64,000 nucleotides of DNA from Bog-473 sp963704355 (GTDB lineage: Bacteria > Actinomycetota > Acidimicrobiia > Acidimicrobiales > RAAP-2). The notes below the pieces were generated by a model. The model was not told the origin of the DNA, did no database searches, and worked only from the letters and a program-made list of their open reading frames with translations. This document shows, piece by piece, positions 25,074-33,683 of the stretch. How positions within the stretch are numbered: position 1 is the stretch's first letter; the number at the start of each line of letters is the position of its first letter. The position numbers and the translations under genes are program-made. The stretch lies in contig OY969891.1 in the NCBI GenBank assembly GCA_963704355.1, forward strand, positions 1,612,001 to 1,676,000, written 5' to 3'.

Positions 25074-27380
25074 GTGATACTTCAAGACACATTGCCGTTT
25101 CCGCCGACTCCTTCGGCCAGTATTGCCGGAAGGACGATGCAGGAGTCGACCTACGCGCAGCGGGTCACTGCTCGCCGTTTGCCAGAAGACGCTCCGAACA
25201 TACTGCTCGTCTTGATCGATGATGCCGGGCCCGGGCTGCCAGACACTTTCGGCGGGGAGGTGAGAACCGACACGCTCAGCCGCGTCTACCGGGAGGGCAT
25301 CGGTTTCAATCGCTTCCACACGACAGCGATGTGTTCTCCCACGCGAGCATCCTTGCTCACTGGTCGGAACCATCACCGCATTGGCAACGGTCAGATTGCC
25401 GAGCTGGCAAATGATTGGGATGGCTATGCGGGTGAGATTCCGAAGAGCAGCGCCCTCGTCGCCGATGTGCTCAAGCACTACGGCTACGCCACGGCCGCGT
25501 TCGGAAAGTGGCACAACACGCCCGCGATCGAGACGACGACGGCCGGACCGTTTCACAACTGGCCGTCCGAGATCGGCTTCGAGTACTTCTACGGCTTCCT
25601 AGCCGGCGAGGCCTCACAGTATGAACCGAATCTCGTTCGCAATACGACAGGGGTGCTGCCGCCCCGCACGCCGGAGGAGGGTTATCACCTCAGCGAAGAC
25701 CTCGCCGACGACGCCATCGCCTGGCTGCACCGGCACCAGGCCTTCGAGCCGGACAAGCCATTCTTCATGTACTGGGCCAGCGGATGTCTCCACGCCCCTC
25801 ATCACATCTGGAACGACTGGTCCGATCGCTATGCGGGTGCCTTCGACGACGGGTGGGATGCCTACCGAGAGCGCGTCTTCGAGCGCCAGAAGCAGCTCGG
25901 ATGGATTCCCTCCGACGCCGAGTTGACGGCGCGGCACCCTCTGATGCAGGCGTGGGACGACGTCGCTGAGGACGAGCGACCGTTCCATCGCAGGAGCATG
26001 GAGGTGGCAGCCGGGTTCGCCGAGCATGTCGACGCTCAGGTCGGGCGGATCGTCGACGAAGTCGATGCGCTGGGCTGCGGGGAGAACACGTTGGTGTTCT
26101 ACATCTGGGGCGACAACGGGTCGTCAGGGGAGGGCCAGAACGGCACGATCAGCGAGCTGCTCGCCCAAAACGGCATTCCGACGACCCTCGACATGCATCT
26201 CAAGGCCCTGGACGAACTCGGCGGCCTCGACGTCCTCGGTTCGCCCAAGGTTGACAACCAGTACCACGCCGGGTGGGCGTGGGCAGGAAGCACGCCGTAC
26301 AAGGGTGTCAAGTTAGTGGCTTCTCACTTCGGCGGGACACGCAACCCGATGGCGCTCCGCTGGCCAGCAAAAATCCGTCCCGATGCGACGCCACGGCCGC
26401 AGTTCCACCACTGTAACGACGTCGTGCCGACGATCTACGAGGTCGTGGGCATCACGCCGCCTCGTGTCGTGAACGGCATCCAACAAGATCCGATAGACGG
26501 CGTGAGTTTCATGTACGCCTTCGACGACGCCTCCGCACCGGGACGCCTCCGGACACAGTATTTCGAGATCATGGGCAGCCGGGGCATCTATCACGACGAT
26601 TGGATGGCCGGGGCCTTTGGGCCGCGGGTTCCATGGGTTCCCGGTCTTCCTCCTGGAATTCAGGAATGGACCCCGGACCAAGATGAGTGGGAGCTGTACG
26701 ACCTGGGCTCCGACTGGAGCCAAGCCAACGACCTCGCGGCCACCCATCCGGAGAAGCTCGCGCAGCTGAAGGAGCAGTTCGCCATCGAGGCGGCGCGCAA
26801 CAGCGTGTTTCCGATCGGTGGGGGACTGTGGATCCCGATCTTCCATCCCGAACTACGTATCTCGACTCCGTACCGCGAATGGAACTTCACCGGCGATGTC
26901 ATACGCATGCCGGAGTTCTGTGCTCCCGCGCTGGGAAACCGTGCCAATGTCGTAACGATCGACGCCGAGATGCCGGAGAACGGTAGTGGAGTGTTGTACT
27001 CCCTCGGAGGAGCAGGTGGCGGTCTTACGTGCTACCTGGACGACGGAGTCCTGTGCTACGAATACAACCTCTTCATCATCATGCGTACGAAGATCCGTTC
27101 GACGGAACGGGTGCCGGCCGGCGGGGAAGCACAGATTCAAATCGAGACGACCTATCCAGAGCCGCGTCCCGGCGGTCCGCTCGACATCACGTTAAGGGTC
27201 AACGGGAACGTGTACGCCCAAGGTCAGGTGCCGATCAGTGCGCCACTTCTCTTCACCGCCAACGATTGTCTTGATATCGGGCGATGTCTCGGCGGACGAG
27301 TCTCGCTCGACTACTACGACCGTGCGCCCTTTCCCTTCAACGGCACGATCCACCACGTCAATGTCCGTTACACCTCTTAA
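25074..27380 (+). CDS. Arylsulfatase-type sulfatase (Cys-type)
   Basis: 768-residue sulfatase. The FGE recognition motif CSPTRASLLTG begins at Cys87, whose oxidation to formylglycine is the known activation step. Metal residues are seen in VLIDDAGPG (Asp pair) and WGDNGSSGEG; FGKWH carries the catalytic Lys-His. The GTG start at 25074 has GGAAGGA 7 nt upstream. No signal peptide is seen, so it may be cytoplasmic. The C-terminal 150 residues resemble the usual all-beta end of large sulfatases. The substrate is unknown. Two hundred bases before it hold no gene. Confidence 0.92.
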   Translation: MILQDTLPFPPTPSASIAGRTMQESTYAQRVTARRLPEDAPNILLVLIDDAGPGLPDTFGGEVRTDTLSRVYREGIGFNRFHTTAMCSPTRASLLTGRNHHRIGNGQIAELANDWDGYAGEIPKSSALVADVLKHYGYATAAFGKWHNTPAIETTTAGPFHNWPSEIGFEYFYGFLAGEASQYEPNLVRNTTGVLPPRTPEEGYHLSEDLADDAIAWLHRHQAFEPDKPFFMYWASGCLHAPHHIWNDWSDRYAGAFDDGWDAYRERVFERQKQLGWIPSDAELTARHPLMQAWDDVAEDERPFHRRSMEVAAGFAEHVDAQVGRIVDEVDALGCGENTLVFYIWGDNGSSGEGQNGTISELLAQNGIPTTLDMHLKALDELGGLDVLGSPKVDNQYHAGWAWAGSTPYKGVKLVASHFGGTRNPMALRWPAKIRPDATPRPQFHHCNDVVPTIYEVVGITPPRVVNGIQQDPIDGVSFMYAFDDASAPGRLRTQYFEIMGSRGIYHDDWMAGAFGPRVPWVPGLPPGIQEWTPDQDEWELYDLGSDWSQANDLAATHPEKLAQLKEQFAIEAARNSVFPIGGGLWIPIFHPELRISTPYREWNFTGDVIRMPEFCAPALGNRANVVTIDAEMPENGSGVLYSLGGAGGGLTCYLDDGVLCYEYNLFIIMRTKIRSTERVPAGGEAQIQIETTYPEPRPGGPLDITLRVNGNVYAQGQVPISAPLLFTANDCLDIGRCLGGRVSLDYYDRAPFPFNGTIHHVNVRYTS

Positions 27381-27693
27381 GGAGCGCTTTCGGCTCGCCC
27401 AGGGTCAGTTGCTCCGCGCCCGCCTGACCTGCGGCGTCGTGCCTCCTGGACTTGCCTGTCTTCTCCTCTTCACGTCGGGTACTGCGGCCGACGGTTGTAG
27501 GGCACTGAGCCAGTCGTGTCCGCGCCGCAGCTTGGAGTCCGGCGTCGTGCCGATGCCCGACAAGAAGCCCCTTCCGGCACGCGGTCTTTACCGTCGTCTC
27601 GCCGTCCGGCGCTGTCCACCCCCCAGGTTGCCTGGCGGCGCCCCGGCCTGGACTCCCGGCGAGCGCGCGCCGTGTAGCCGTATGTTTGCACAC
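27381..27693. other. Gene-free gap between sulfatase and TA module
   Basis: No gene is supported on either strand. The sulfatase frame has ended, and the ORFs seen are shadows without family marks. A GGCTCGCC stretch at the start may be part of the sulfatase 3' end. Confidence 0.4.
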
Positions 27694-27732
27694 TGTACCA
27701 CGCTGTGGCACTTCGTGGTACAGCGTGGTACA
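27694..27732. promoter_or_regulatory. Operator of the DUF433/DUF5615 TA module, 13-bp perfect arms
   Basis: TGTACCACGCTGT (27694-27706) and ACAGCGTGGTACA (27720-27732) form perfect inverted arms, with CAC...GTG inside. The right arm overlaps a likely -10 TACAAT (27729-27734). Its position 10 bp before the antitoxin start is what autoregulated antitoxins use. Confidence 0.75.
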
Positions 27733-27741
27733 ATATGTCAC

Positions 27742-28155
27742 ATGGCTGATCACTACACCTTGCGGCTCGCACCCGGCACGAAACAGCGACTCTCCGAGCG
27801 GGCCCACCGCGCCCATCTGCCGGAACGGACCCTGGCGCAGCGCTATGTCGAGGAGGGGCTGCGGCACGACGTGCATCCGCTGATTCATTTTCTCGATGGT
27901 CCCAGTGGGCGACGCGCCAGCCTGGTCGGCCGCGGGCTCGATGTTTGGGAGGTCGTCGCCACCGTCCGAGACAACGAAGGGTCGATCCCACTGGCAGCAC
28001 AGTATCTACAGGTCCCAGCCGGATTGGTGGAAGCCGCGGCGGCCTACTACGGCGAGTACAGCGACGAGATCGACACTGAGATCGAAACCAATGAGGCAGA
28101 GTACGAGCGGGGTCGCGCCGCGGCCGCCGCAGGTGAGCAAGCGCTCCGTGTGTGA
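27742..28155 (+). CDS. DUF433-type antitoxin
   Basis: 137-residue protein. The N-terminal half (TLRLAPGTKQRLSERAHRAH and ERTLAQRYVEEGLR) looks like a ribbon-helix-helix DNA-binding start. The second half has the DUF433 helix pattern, with GRRASLVGRGLDVWEVVATV and IPLAAQYLQVPAGLVEAAAAY. DUF433 proteins are known as antitoxins of DUF5615-type toxins, its neighbour here. The start is set by the ATG 9 bp after the operator. Its stop overlaps the toxin's start. Confidence 0.85.
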   Translation: MADHYTLRLAPGTKQRLSERAHRAHLPERTLAQRYVEEGLRHDVHPLIHFLDGPSGRRASLVGRGLDVWEVVATVRDNEGSIPLAAQYLQVPAGLVEAAAAYYGEYSDEIDTEIETNEAEYERGRAAAAAGEQALRV

Positions 28156-28520
28156 AGGCTCTTCTGGACGAGCAGCTCTCACCGCAGATCGCAGTGCGCT
28201 TGCGCGGGGCGGGCTATGACGCCGTCGCTGTCGCCGAGCGCGTCGATCTCGTCGGAAGTATCGACTCGACCATCCTCGCGGTGGCGACGGGCGAAGGGCG
28301 CGTGGTAGTCACCAACAACATCAAGGACTTTCGGCCCCTCGCCGCCGAGCGGCTTGCGCAGGGACGGACGCATGGGGGCCTGATCTTGGTGCCCTCGACG
28401 CGGACCCGCAGTCGCGCTGCCCTCACCGCGCTCGCGGGTGCAATCGAGAAGGTGCTGCACGACCATCCCGACGGGCTGGCAGGCAGCGAGTGCTGGATCG
28501 GGCCGCTCATGAGTGGGTGA
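28152..28520 (+). CDS. DUF5615 PIN-like toxin
   Basis: 122-residue protein of the DUF5615/Mut7-C-like group. MKALLDEQLSPQIAVRL carries the first catalytic Asp, AERVDLVGSIDSTILAVA the middle acidic residues, and VVVTNNIKDF the third (D). This layout is a PIN RNase fold. The GTG start overlaps the antitoxin stop (GTGA), so the pair is translationally coupled. It likely cleaves RNA; the target is unknown. It is the last gene before R6. Confidence 0.85.
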   Translation: MKALLDEQLSPQIAVRLRGAGYDAVAVAERVDLVGSIDSTILAVATGEGRVVVTNNIKDFRPLAAERLAQGRTHGGLILVPSTRTRSRAALTALAGAIEKVLHDHPDGLAGSECWIGPLMSG

Positions 28521-28574
28521 CGCGCGTTGTTTCGGGCTGACCGTTCCGACCGAGAGGTCATTTGAGCGAACGCA

Positions 28575-28672
28575 GCCGCTGTCCGAGCGTGTCTTTACGT
28601 GTCTTTACGGTGCGGGAAGGGGAGGGATGGTGAGGGAACCTGAGGGGATCGAGGGGCCTCATCATCAGGGTT
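28575..28672 (+). repeat. Cassette repeat R6, truncated
   Basis: Keeps the tandem decamer GTGTCTTTAC x2 (28590-28609), TGCGGGAAGG, GGGAACCTGAGGGGATCGA and a decayed CCAGG-box. Then homology stops, 20 bp before the left end of an IS3-type element. The tRNA core is missing on both sides of the IS, so the insertion or a linked deletion removed it. Confidence 0.7.
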
Positions 28673-28763
28673 GTCATTGCCTTTTCCCTGTCTGTCAGGC
28701 TGACGTGAGACACCTGCAGTAGCCCACCATCCCACCAGGGCGAGTCAGGAACACGTAGACCAA

Positions 28764-29210
28764 ATGACCATGACATCAGCACCTGTGACGACACGCGCCC
28801 AGAATGGGGCCGTGGCCGAAGACAATCCGGCGGCGAGACCCAAGCGGCGCCAGTTCGGCGCCGACTACAAGCTGGCCATCTTGGAGGAATACGAACAGAT
28901 CACCGAAGACGGTGGCAAGGGCGCCCTGTTGCGCCGAGAGGGCCTGTACTCGAGCCACATCGTCGAGTGGCAGCGCGCCCGCGACGTCGGTGCCCTCTCG
29001 GGACTCGCACCCAAGCACCGCAAGAAGCGCTCGGCGGCCGAGCGCGAGCTCGATCTCTTGCGCCGGCGCAACGCCAAGCTCGAGGACCAGTTGGCTCGCC
29101 ACCGCACGGCGCTCGAGGCCCAGGGAAAAGCATCGGAGCTCTTGGCGCAGCTGCTGGCGCAGAGCACTCCGGAGACCGACCAGCAGTCAGACGAGGAGCC
29201 GACGCGGTGA
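28764..29210 (+). CDS. IS3-type OrfA (helix-turn-helix transposase subunit)
   Basis: 148-residue OrfA. The DNA-binding helix-turn-helix is in QFGADYKLAILEEYEQI and LLRREGLYSSHIVEWQRARD. A coiled-coil follows (AERELDLLRRRNAKLEDQLA), as in IS3-family leucine zippers. It ends with an overlap GTGA with OrfB, so fused OrfAB could come from frameshifting, though the frames here are separated by a stop and a start. Confidence 0.88.
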   Translation: MTMTSAPVTTRAQNGAVAEDNPAARPKRRQFGADYKLAILEEYEQITEDGGKGALLRREGLYSSHIVEWQRARDVGALSGLAPKHRKKRSAAERELDLLRRRNAKLEDQLARHRTALEAQGKASELLAQLLAQSTPETDQQSDEEPTR

Positions 29211-30223
29211 TCGACGAATGCTTCGCCGTCGTCGAGCCGCTGCTCGGCACCAAGAGCGCCTGTGCCGCCGTCGGGCGGGCCCGGGCCAGCCATTACCGCC
29301 GGCTCAAGCCGTGCCGGGTGACGGAGCGCAAGCCCCGGCCCGCCCCGCCGAACAAGCTCAGCGACGAAGAGGTCGACGCCGTTCTCGAGGTACTGCGTTC
29401 TGAACGCTTCGCCGACTGCTCGCCCGCCCAGGTCTACTTCAGCCTCCTCGACGAAGGCGTCTACCTGGCGTCGGAGTCCAGCTACTACAGGATCTTGCGC
29501 TCCCAGGGCGAGGTGCGCGAGCGCCGCCGCCAGGCGACGCACCCCGCCAAGGTCAAGCCCGAGCTCGTCGCCGGCGCGCCGTTGGTCGTGTGGTCCTGGG
29601 ACATCACCAAGCTCAAGGGCCCAAAGCGCGGCGAGTACTTCGACCTCTACGTCGTGCTCGACATCTTCAGCCGCTACGTCGTGGCCTGGTGTGTGGCGCC
29701 CTCTGAGTCAGGCGAGCTGGCCAAAGAGCTCATCGCCGACGCCGTGGCGCGCCACCGGGTGCCCCCCGACCAGCTCACCATCCACGCCGATCGCGGCTCG
29801 TCGATGACGTCGAACCCGGTGACCGAGCTGCTCACGTTCTTGGGCATCGGCCGCAGCCACAGCCGCCCGCACGTGAGCAACGACAACCCCTACAGCGAGG
29901 CGCAGTTCAAGACGCTCAAGTACTGCCCCGCCTTCCCCGAGCGCTTCGGCTGCATCCAAGACGCCCGGGCGTTCTGCGAGGCGTTCTTCGCCTACTACAA
30001 CCACGAGCACCGCCACTCGGGCATCGGCTACCACACGCCGGCCTCGGTGCACTACGGCACCGCCGAGGAGGTTCGCTCCCAGCGCGCCGAGACGCTCGAT
30101 GCCGCCTACGCGGCGAACCCGGTTCGGTTCAGCCACCGCCGGCCACAGCCTCCGAAGCTGCCCACCGTGGCGTGGATCAATGAACCTGTGCCGGTCGAGG
30201 ACCTTGTACGGATTGCGTCATAA
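29207..30223 (+). CDS. IS3-type OrfB transposase
   Basis: 338-residue DDE transposase. The rve core has the catalytic Asp in VWSWDITKLKGP, the second Asp in IHADRGSSM, and Glu in NPYSEAQFKTLKY. It is read from a GTG at 29207 coupled to OrfA; the frame is open further upstream but that would run inside OrfA. Full length suggests an active element. Confidence 0.92.
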   Translation: MIDECFAVVEPLLGTKSACAAVGRARASHYRRLKPCRVTERKPRPAPPNKLSDEEVDAVLEVLRSERFADCSPAQVYFSLLDEGVYLASESSYYRILRSQGEVRERRRQATHPAKVKPELVAGAPLVVWSWDITKLKGPKRGEYFDLYVVLDIFSRYVVAWCVAPSESGELAKELIADAVARHRVPPDQLTIHADRGSSMTSNPVTELLTFLGIGRSHSRPHVSNDNPYSEAQFKTLKYCPAFPERFGCIQDARAFCEAFFAYYNHEHRHSGIGYHTPASVHYGTAEEVRSQRAETLDAAYAANPVRFSHRRPQPPKLPTVAWINEPVPVEDLVRIAS

Positions 30224-30250
30224 GAACGTGTCTCAAATCGCTTGACAGGT

Positions 30251-30388
30251 TCCGTTTGGCCCGCCAGGGTGGCAGGTCGGAAAGGCCGCAGCTTTGTTGG
30301 ATTTTTCCTACTGAGCCTCTTGTTCTTCCCGCTCGCACTGATCATGGCCTACGTTGTGCCCGACCGACGGATCCTTAGCCCGGTCTAA
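30251..30388 (+). pseudogene. Small membrane-protein remnant cut by the IS
   Basis: Right after the IS end the frame reads GRKGRSFVGFFLLSLLFF then PLALIMAYVVPDRRI to a stop at 30386. This is a typical C-terminal transmembrane segment with flanking basic residues of small actinobacterial integral proteins. The front is missing, so the IS truncated it. A GTG at 30269 would yield only 39 residues. Confidence 0.5.
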
Positions 30389-30615
30389 TCGAGTCATCTG
30401 TTTGCTAAAGGAGCAGTGGGATTGCGTCGAATCGTCCAGCCGACAAAGGTGATGAGCCTTCTGTCCCCGAGTCTGCGCGCTCAGCGGGCTCAGCGAATGA
30501 CCATCCGGATCGAGAAAGCGAGCGATCCCCTTACGAAGCACCGCACGCGGCGTCGAGCACAACGTCCAGCGGCCCCCGACGATCCCTCGGCCGAAGAGCT
30601 CTTGTCTTCGTATCG

Positions 30616-32193
30616 GTGGGAGCCGTCATCGGATCGGGCTGGCTCTTCTCGTCGTTCGACGCGGCTCGGATCGCTGGCGGGGGTGGTGCCTTCACGGCCT
30701 GGATCCTGGGTGTGTCGCTCGTCCTGGTCCTTGCCTTTGTTCACGCAGAGCTCGGGACGATGTTCCCAGTCGACGGTGGAACGGCGCGCTTCCCCCTGTA
30801 CGCCTTCGGACGAGTCACTGGGTTCTTCTCCGGGTGGTTCGCGTGGATCAGCGCCGTCTGCGTGCCGGCGATCGAAACTGAAGCTGCGCTGCGTTACGTC
30901 GGTAACTACGCCCCCTCGCTGATATCGCAATCTCCGGGCTTCGTGCGGCTCACACCGCTCGGCCAGCTCGTCGCAGTGTTCGTACTGCTCGGGTTCACCG
31001 CTTTGAACGCGGCGGGCATGCGATGGTTCCGCGAGACGAATACCGTCGTTGTCTGGTGGAAGATCGCCGTCCCGCTCATTGTGGCGATCGCATTCGTCGT
31101 CCACGGGTTCGACCGCCATAACTTCACCGTCGGTGGGCTTTTCCCGGGGGGAGCGCACAGCGTGCTGGCTGCCGTCAGCACTGGAGGCGTCGTTTTCGCC
31201 CTTCTGGGCTTCGAGCAAGCTGTGGAGTTGGGTGGCGAGACGAAAGATCCGCAGCGCAGCGTTCCCTGGGCCGTGATCGGCTCCGTCGTGATTGCCGGTG
31301 CCATCTATGTGATCGTCCAGATCGCCTTCATCGGTGCCATTCCCCACGGGGACCTGACCCGGGGCTGGCACGAGGTTCGCTTCCACGGTGACTTCGGCCC
31401 TCTGGCGGGACTCGCCGGTGTTGTCGGTCTGACGGCATTTGCCTACCTGATCTATGCGGACGCCATCATCTCTCCGGCAGGATCGGGCATGACCTTCTCC
31501 GCTACGGCGTCCCGGCTCCCCTTTGCGCTAGCTCGTGAGCGCTATCTGCCTGCCTGGCTCGGGACCCTCAATCGTCGAGGCGTGCCGTTCCGGAGTTTGA
31601 GCCTCTGTTTCGTGACACAAGTGGTTGTCATCATCCTGCTTCCGGATTGGGACCGCCTGCTGTCATTTATCACCGCCGCAACGGTGCTTGTCTACGCGAC
31701 CGCTCCGCTCGCGCTCGGGGTGCTTCGCAAGACGGCTCCAGACGTCCCCCGCCCATACCGTCTCCGCTTCGCCGGGCTGACCGCACCGACAGCCTTTGTT
31801 ATCGCCAACCTCCTCTTGATGTGGGTCGGATGGGCGACAGTCTCCCGGCTTTTCTTGGTGGTCGCCTTCGGTGGGATAATCATCGGCCTGCTGGCGCTGC
31901 TCCGGCCCGGATCCCGCTACACGGGATTCGAATGGCTGGCTGCCTCGTGGATCGTCCCGTATGTGGGAGCAATGTGCGCGGTGAGCTACCTCTCTCCCTA
32001 TGGGGGTGGGCGGGCCACACTGTCGGACTGGGGGTGCGCAGTCGCAGTGGTGATCGTCAGTGTTGCCATCTACGCCCTAGCCCTGCGCCTCGGCATGCTG
32101 GCAGACCGCCGGTTGGCTGACGTCGACCGACCCATGTCGCGGTGGCTTTACGTAGACATGCCGGCCGAGGACCCCGAGGGCGAAGATGTCTAA
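30616..32193 (+). CDS. APC-superfamily amino-acid permease
   Basis: 525-residue transporter. The N-terminal motif VGAVIGSGWLFSS is the APC substrate-binding unwound helix, and GFEQAVELGGETKDPQRSVP is the conserved segment after TM6. Twelve to fourteen hydrophobic segments are seen. The GTG at 30616 is the first standard start in frame, but the frame is open upstream with coding-like RRSLGRRALVFV before it. The true start is probably further upstream, perhaps after AAAGGAG at 30407 with a start I cannot place. The substrate is probably an amino acid or amine. Confidence 0.85.
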   Translation: MGAVIGSGWLFSSFDAARIAGGGGAFTAWILGVSLVLVLAFVHAELGTMFPVDGGTARFPLYAFGRVTGFFSGWFAWISAVCVPAIETEAALRYVGNYAPSLISQSPGFVRLTPLGQLVAVFVLLGFTALNAAGMRWFRETNTVVVWWKIAVPLIVAIAFVVHGFDRHNFTVGGLFPGGAHSVLAAVSTGGVVFALLGFEQAVELGGETKDPQRSVPWAVIGSVVIAGAIYVIVQIAFIGAIPHGDLTRGWHEVRFHGDFGPLAGLAGVVGLTAFAYLIYADAIISPAGSGMTFSATASRLPFALARERYLPAWLGTLNRRGVPFRSLSLCFVTQVVVIILLPDWDRLLSFITAATVLVYATAPLALGVLRKTAPDVPRPYRLRFAGLTAPTAFVIANLLLMWVGWATVSRLFLVVAFGGIIIGLLALLRPGSRYTGFEWLAASWIVPYVGAMCAVSYLSPYGGGRATLSDWGCAVAVVIVSVAIYALALRLGMLADRRLADVDRPMSRWLYVDMPAEDPEGEDV

Positions 32194-32441
32194 CGCCGAC
32201 TCGATCCCGAGACGCTCGGTGGCCGCGTCGAGGGCTGGTACGAAATTCGCCCAAGTCCCGAAAACGAGCCATTGGCTCGGCTGGCAAGCGCAGGTCGTGG
32301 TTGACGGACTCGCTGCGCGCCGGGCGGACGACATCGGCGATCTCGGCCTGTCGAGCGCAACAAGTAGACGGCGGAGCCGTTCGCGGACCCGAGGCGGAGT
32401 GCTATTGACGGCACGTATACACCGAGAGTATTCTCTTAGGT

Positions 32442-32966
32442 ATGAGTGTACCTATGGCCCTCCTCGGGCTCCTCGATCGTGAACCAAGCCACGGCTACGA
32501 CCTGAAGCACGATTACGACGCCTACTTCGGTCGCGGCCGGCCGCTGCCGTTCGGCCAGGTGTACGCAACTCTCGGCCGCCTCGCGAGGGATGGAAAGGCA
32601 ATGGCTGGCGAGGCTGAACCCGGAGCCGGTCCCGATCGCAAGCGCTACACGATCACCGAGACCGGGAAGAGCGAAGTCGAGACGTGGCTCGCCGAGCCCA
32701 TCCCGGCCGAGCCCTACCTCCAGACCGACGTGTTCGTGAAGGTCGTGCTCTCGCTCATGCTCGGTCGCCCCGCCGGGGAGTACCTCGACGCGCAGCGGGC
32801 CACACACTTACGGCGGATGCGCGAGCTCACCGAACTCAAGCAGAAAGGCAGACTCGTGGATGCCCTCCTCGCTGACCACGGCCTTTTCCACCTGGAGGCC
32901 GATCTTCGCTGGATTGATCTCACTGCGGCTCGCCTCGCGGCGCTCGCCGAGGAGGTGGCGTCATGA
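32442..32966 (+). CDS. PadR-family transcriptional regulator
   Basis: 174-residue regulator. The winged helix covers ALLGLLDREPSHGYDLKHDY, LPFGQVYATLGRLARDG, and the wing DRKRYTITETGKSEVETWL. The C-terminal helices are for dimerisation. ATGA overlap with the ABC ATPase (32963-32966) makes it the first gene of a three-gene operon. Inverted AGAG-TATT-CTCT near 32424-32435 is a possible self-operator. The 250 bp before it hold no gene that I recognise. Confidence 0.92.
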   Translation: MSVPMALLGLLDREPSHGYDLKHDYDAYFGRGRPLPFGQVYATLGRLARDGKAMAGEAEPGAGPDRKRYTITETGKSEVETWLAEPIPAEPYLQTDVFVKVVLSLMLGRPAGEYLDAQRATHLRRMRELTELKQKGRLVDALLADHGLFHLEADLRWIDLTAARLAALAEEVAS

Positions 32967-33683
32967 CAGTCGCGAATGGTTCTTCGGTGGTCACAGTCGG
33001 AGGGGCGATCATCGAAGGGCGAGACCTCGTGCTCTCCTTCGGGGAGACCCCGGCGCTTCGCGGAGCGAACATCTCGGTGGAAAAGGGCGAGATCGTGGCC
33101 GTGATGGGTCCGAGCGGCTCGGGCAAGTCCACGCTGCTCCACTGCCTGGCGGGCATTCTTGTCCCGGACGCCGGCGGCGGGGTCTACTTCGACGGCCGCC
33201 GCCTCGACACGATGCGGGAGTCAGAGCGCTCGAAGCTACGACGTGATCGTTTCGGCTTCGTCTTCCAGTTCGGTCAGCTCGTGCCCGAGTTGACCGCCGA
33301 GGAGAACGTCGCTCTGCCGCTGTTGCTCGGTGGGGCGCACCGTAAGGATGCCATCCGTGAGGCACGGGGCTGGTTCGAACGGCTCGACCTCGCAGGTATG
33401 GAGCACCACCGCACCGGCGAGATGTCCGGCGGCCAGTCCCAGCGCGTCGCGCTCGGCGCGCGGGCTCGTCGCCCATCCCGACGTCCTCTTCGCCGACGAA
33501 CCGACCGGGTCACTCGACTCGCTGAGCGGCGAACTGGTCATGGGCCTGTTGACCCGGGCCGCGCGTGAGCAGGGATCGACGGTGATCCTCGTGACCCATG
33601 AACCGCGCGTCGCCGCGTATGCGGACCGGGAGGTCATCGTGCGGGACGGGCTCGTGACATCGCCGGAACTGATCTCCCGATGA
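32963..33683 (+). pseudogene. MacB/LolD-type ABC ATPase, frameshifted
   Basis: The ATPase of an FtsX-type transporter. Walker A is GPSGSGKSTLLH, the Q-loop is VFQFGQLVPELTAEENVA, and the signature MSGGQSQRVAL ends the first frame. The second half (VLFADEPTGSLDSLSGELV, then VTHEPRVAAYADRE) is in another frame. A single-base change near 33455 restores a full gene of about 240 residues. Either it is a real frameshift or a sequencing indel. Coupled by ATGA at both ends to PadR and the permease. Confidence 0.85.

Larger units (their letters stand above)
28692..30248 (+). mobile_element. IS3-type insertion sequence
   Basis: About 1.56 kb with two overlapping transposase genes. Imperfect inverted repeats bound it: CTGTCAGGC...TGAGACAC at 28692-28713 and the complementary ...TGACAG end at 30231-30248. 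No clear target duplication is visible (flanks tgt and gtt). It is inserted between R6 and the remnant of a small membrane-protein gene. Confidence 0.75.
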
